In this document: piece after piece, positions 43,056 through 45,708 of the stretch | How the letters are laid out: each line of letters opens with the position of its first letter | Numbering within the stretch: position 1 is the first letter of the stretch | NCBI RefSeq assembly: GCF_028287845.1 | Contig: NZ_JAQBOW010000152.1 | Span: forward strand, 1 to 45,708 | Source: Mucilaginibacter sp. | GTDB taxonomy: Bacteria > Bacteroidota > Bacteroidia > Sphingobacteriales > Sphingobacteriaceae | DNA length: 45,708 bases | Direction: 5' to 3' | Made by a program: the position numbers and the translations under genes | Notes under the pieces: generated by a model | The model's database searches: none | What the model saw: only the letters and a program-made list of their open reading frames with translations | Told to the model about the DNA's origin: nothing

Positions 43056-44345
43056 TTATTGAGTAACGGGTTGATGGTCAAATTCATAAAGTGCGTTGTA
43101 CATATCACTGGACACGGCTACGGTACGGTTATCAGTTAAATAGGCGTAGTAATTTACACCTTTTTTTACCAGATTGGCGGGGATAGTAGCGGTATAGCTA
43201 TTAGCCGATGTTGATGTGGCTGTTATTGGCACCCATACCCTTGTTTGCCATGTAGCAGTTGGTTCGCTATAATATAATACAACCGATGCGGCGGTTACGC
43301 CTTTTGGTATATCCAGTTTAATGGTGATTTGCTTGCTGCTATCGGCTTCCAGTTTTTCCTTCGTGATTTTAGCTGAAGCAAATGGCTGCCCTATTCCTTT
43401 TAAATAATAATCAAAATAAAGCTTCTGCATGGTTGGTCCGGCAGGTTGTTGTTTGTGGTTAAAGTTAGGATCCCAAACATGGTTAGTTGTGCCGTGGATA
43501 GCATGCAGTGTAGCCTCTACAGATTCTGGCCAATAATAAGTATCGTTTGATGTGGCCTCTAAAAAGTAAGGGGCTTTAATACCGGGTGCACGACGGCCGG
43601 CATCAAAATATTTTAGCCATGGGGTTTTGACAGAATCAGGCAGACCAGCAATTATCTTTACCCAAAAAGTTGCTTTTTCATAATAACCACTGCCAAAAAC
43701 AGAATAGGCCGCTTTTACCTGCCTGCCTAATATGCCCGACAAGAATGTAGTGGCGTAACCACCCCATGAAACACCGGTTATTCCTATGTTTTTAGCATCA
43801 ACGTTTTTTTGCGTTTTGATGTAGTTAAACACTTCAATTCCGGCAACACCAGCGTCGAACAAAGTGGCATTTTCTAAACCATTTGCAATATCAAAACGAG
43901 GCGGCTCTAAAGGTCCTTTCTTTAATTTCCACGGGCCCGACGAGTTTGGCGTTGTACCATTATTACAAATGCCAGGCATGTCAAAACAAATAGCCACATA
44001 GCCACGTGCTGCATACTCCTGTACTAAATTGGCCACGCTCTCTGCATTACCCCCTCCACCATGTAAAACAAGTATGGCCGGGTATGCTCCCTCTTTTTGC
44101 GGGAAGGCCATAATTGCATAAACGCTGTTGATATTATTACGCGAGTTGAATATAAATTTCCGTGTAGTTATTGCCGCCGAACCTTCGCCCGAATTTACCT
44201 CGCTGATAACCTGCTTCACAGTTGGTATGCTGTTTAAAAATGGAATAAAAGGGTCGGTGTATGATTTGGCGCTTACTTTAAGCGTTAACATCACAAAAGC
44301 AAAAAGTATTGCTTTAACAAAAAATTTTTTAACAGTAAAGTTCAT
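43056..44345 (-). CDS. Exported acetylxylan-esterase-like alpha/beta hydrolase
   Basis: 429 residues from the ATG at 44345 (MNFTVKKFFVKAILFAFVML signal); a longer start at 44384 is disfavoured. The catalytic domain has the oxyanion segment LVLHGGGGNAESV, nucleophile GVSWGGY (Ser193) and a late HAIHGTTNHVWDPN. The C-terminal part (about 320-429) is a beta-rich domain (VTAASVVLYYSEPTATWQTR). This layout fits PhoPQ-regulated/AXE-like carbohydrate esterases. Upstream of the fused esterase on the same strand (10 bp), so probably one transcript with it and GH95. Confidence 0.8.
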   Translation of the reverse strand: MNFTVKKFFVKAILFAFVMLTLKVSAKSYTDPFIPFLNSIPTVKQVISEVNSGEGSAAITTRKFIFNSRNNINSVYAIMAFPQKEGAYPAILVLHGGGGNAESVANLVQEYAARGYVAICFDMPGICNNGTTPNSSGPWKLKKGPLEPPRFDIANGLENATLFDAGVAGIEVFNYIKTQKNVDAKNIGITGVSWGGYATTFLSGILGRQVKAAYSVFGSGYYEKATFWVKIIAGLPDSVKTPWLKYFDAGRRAPGIKAPYFLEATSNDTYYWPESVEATLHAIHGTTNHVWDPNFNHKQQPAGPTMQKLYFDYYLKGIGQPFASAKITKEKLEADSSKQITIKLDIPKGVTAASVVLYYSEPTATWQTRVWVPITATSTSANSYTATIPANLVKKGVNYYAYLTDNRTVAVSSDMYNALYEFDHQPVTQ

Positions 44346-44492
44346 ATCAAGGATGATATAATTAATTGGTTTGATAGTGTGCAATTACCGCACAACTGAC
44401 ACAAACTTAATATAAACCTTAATTAATACCTAACTAACAAAGCTTCATAACAGATACGTTACTAAACAAACAAAAATGAATTAATGGATGGC

Positions 44493-45708
44493 CTAATTTA
44501 TAGGGCCATCCATTAACAGATCATGTTGTTTTTTAGCGCCGCTGTCTGTGGCCCCTGTCTTATCAGCTAACCGTATAGCCATTGCGTTACATAACTTTTG
44601 CCAGAATGCGCTTGTTGTTTGGTTTAGGATATTGTAATCAATAGTGCTTACACTCAAATTAGCTTTACCAAACGGCAGGTTAAGCATGGCCGCATTTTTG
44701 GGTTTGATCAAATGCTCATACAATACAACTTGCGCGCATTTTTTATTTTCAGGAAAGCCAAGTAATAGGTTCCAGTCAATTTCCCCGGCTTCCAACACTA
44801 TCGAACCATGATTTAAAATATCACCTTCAATAGCCATTTTCATAATGTATTTATCGCCATTCATTTCAGAAAAATAAAGATCACGGATGCTGAATAATTT
44901 ACCCACGGCATCAGCCTTGTTGCTTTGCAGATCCGTGGTTTTAAATTCGCCTAATTGCAGTGGAGATGGCAGCAGATCGTCCACCGCTTTTGATGGCTGG
45001 TTATTACCAGATACCAACACCCATATAAAGCCGCCATTCTTTTTAACCCGGTCAATTATAGCTTTATTTTGCTCCAACTCACTTGCGGCAACATTATCGC
45101 CATCAATAATTATTAATGAGGCAGTTTCTTTATTCCCATCCAAACTCAAACCCATATTATTAAAGAATTTAGCTAATGCGCCATCAGTTTTACCTATAAA
45201 TATGGCCCGGCTAAATTTAGCTTCTGTTGGGATAAATTTTTGCTGTCTTGCTGTATCCAATATATGATCCCACTTACCCGGCTTACCGGCCATAGCTGCC
45301 TTTAATGCCTCAAACATTGGCAAGGGTTTATACAATGGCAATGAAGGATCTAATCCCGGATTAAACGTGGTAACATAAGGCGGAATGCGTTCTATCTGGT
45401 AACCCGGTTTGCCTTCCTCATAAGGTTTGCCAGCGAAAACACCATCGGTCAGATCGGGCAGGCGCGAATAATCATTATATCCCAAATTCATGTGCTCTAT
45501 ACCGAACCAACTAACTTCGGACGGTGAATAATAAGCCAGCAACGGCTTGGCCATTTTAATTACATTCTGATAAACATCAACCGCCAATGCTTCGTTACGC
45601 CCGTAGTAAGATTCGTAAGGTTTATCGCCTGCAAACTGCACCAATTGGTTTGGCTTGCCATAATAAGTAGCCCCAGATTCGCCCACAACCAACGGCTTGT
45701 TTACCACT
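44493..45708 (-). CDS. C-terminal part of a large glycoside hydrolase (GH2-like), start beyond window
   Basis: 404 readable residues to the stop at 44493; the frame is still open at the window edge, so the N-terminus is missing. The first visible motif, KPLVVGESGATYYG, fits the strand bearing the catalytic Glu nucleophile at the end of a GH-A (beta/alpha)8 barrel, and SWFGIEHMNLGYNDYSRLPDL follows. The later part (KFSRAIFIGKTDGALAKFFN on to VWLL-like strands) is a C-terminal beta-rich region. I lean to a GH2 beta-galactosidase-like enzyme, but other clan GH-A families are possible. It is the most upstream visible gene of the leftward esterase/GH95 operon, 147 bp ahead of the AXE-like gene. 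Confidence 0.65.
   Translation of the reverse strand, partial: VVNKPLVVGESGATYYGKPNQLVQFAGDKPYESYYGRNEALAVDVYQNVIKMAKPLLAYYSPSEVSWFGIEHMNLGYNDYSRLPDLTDGVFAGKPYEEGKPGYQIERIPPYVTTFNPGLDPSLPLYKPLPMFEALKAAMAGKPGKWDHILDTARQQKFIPTEAKFSRAIFIGKTDGALAKFFNNMGLSLDGNKETASLIIIDGDNVAASELEQNKAIIDRVKKNGGFIWVLVSGNNQPSKAVDDLLPSPLQLGEFKTTDLQSNKADAVGKLFSIRDLYFSEMNGDKYIMKMAIEGDILNHGSIVLEAGEIDWNLLLGFPENKKCAQVVLYEHLIKPKNAAMLNLPFGKANLSVSTIDYNILNQTTSAFWQKLCNAMAIRLADKTGATDSGAKKQHDLLMDGPIN

Overview
The window (about 40% GC by eye) comes from a chromosome of the phylum Bacteroidota, most likely a soil- or plant-associated Sphingobacteriaceae such as Mucilaginibacter or Pedobacter. The evidence is a PorP/SprF type IX secretion protein beside an MBG/CHU_C adhesin remnant, a canonical Bacteroidetes promoter (TTTG, 19 nt, TAnnTTTG) in front of rpmH, few Shine-Dalgarno sequences, and several families of short intergenic inverted repeats typical of these genomes.

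Left third (1-21 kb), mostly housekeeping: priA (cut by the window edge), a DUF423 membrane protein, two exported proteins of unknown role, tsaB, the yidD-rnpA-rpmH cluster, a ChaN-like gene with an N-terminal frameshift, mscL, rpoN, porP/sprF with an adhesin remnant, a divergent response regulator / 7TMR-DISM histidine kinase pair, a two-gene heterodimeric ABC exporter, a GNAT acetyltransferase, a CDGSH iron-sulfur protein and truA. An orphan AT-rich lipoprotein gene lies among repeats.

Middle (22-30 kb), uronate and central sugar metabolism: eda and kdgK diverge from a shared control region, yhcH follows kdgK, and uxaC converges on them. These give the first and last steps of glucuronate/galacturonate breakdown to pyruvate and glyceraldehyde-3-phosphate; the intermediate reductase and dehydratase are not in the window. 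Next come a GH130 enzyme, a small membrane protein, a HAD phosphatase and a class I fructose-bisphosphate aldolase.

Right third (30-45.7 kb), exported carbohydrate and redox enzymes: a cytochrome c, a ThuA-like lipoprotein and a beta-propeller dehydrogenase-like protein with its own haem motif form one leftward cluster. Then two paralogous putative glycoside hydrolases run rightward, converging on a leftward operon of a GH2-like enzyme (cut by the window edge), an acetylxylan-esterase-like hydrolase, a fused SGNH plus alpha/beta-hydrolase esterase and a GH95 enzyme. With the uronate genes this suggests use of an acetylated, uronate-containing plant polysaccharide (pectin- or glucuronoxylan-like). 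No SusC/SusD pair lies inside the window.

The most interesting unexplained items are the paralogous hydrolase pair, the fused esterase, the ThuA/dehydrogenase/cytochrome cluster, the decayed adhesin, and a 12-bp motif shared by the kdgK/eda and hydrolase control regions.
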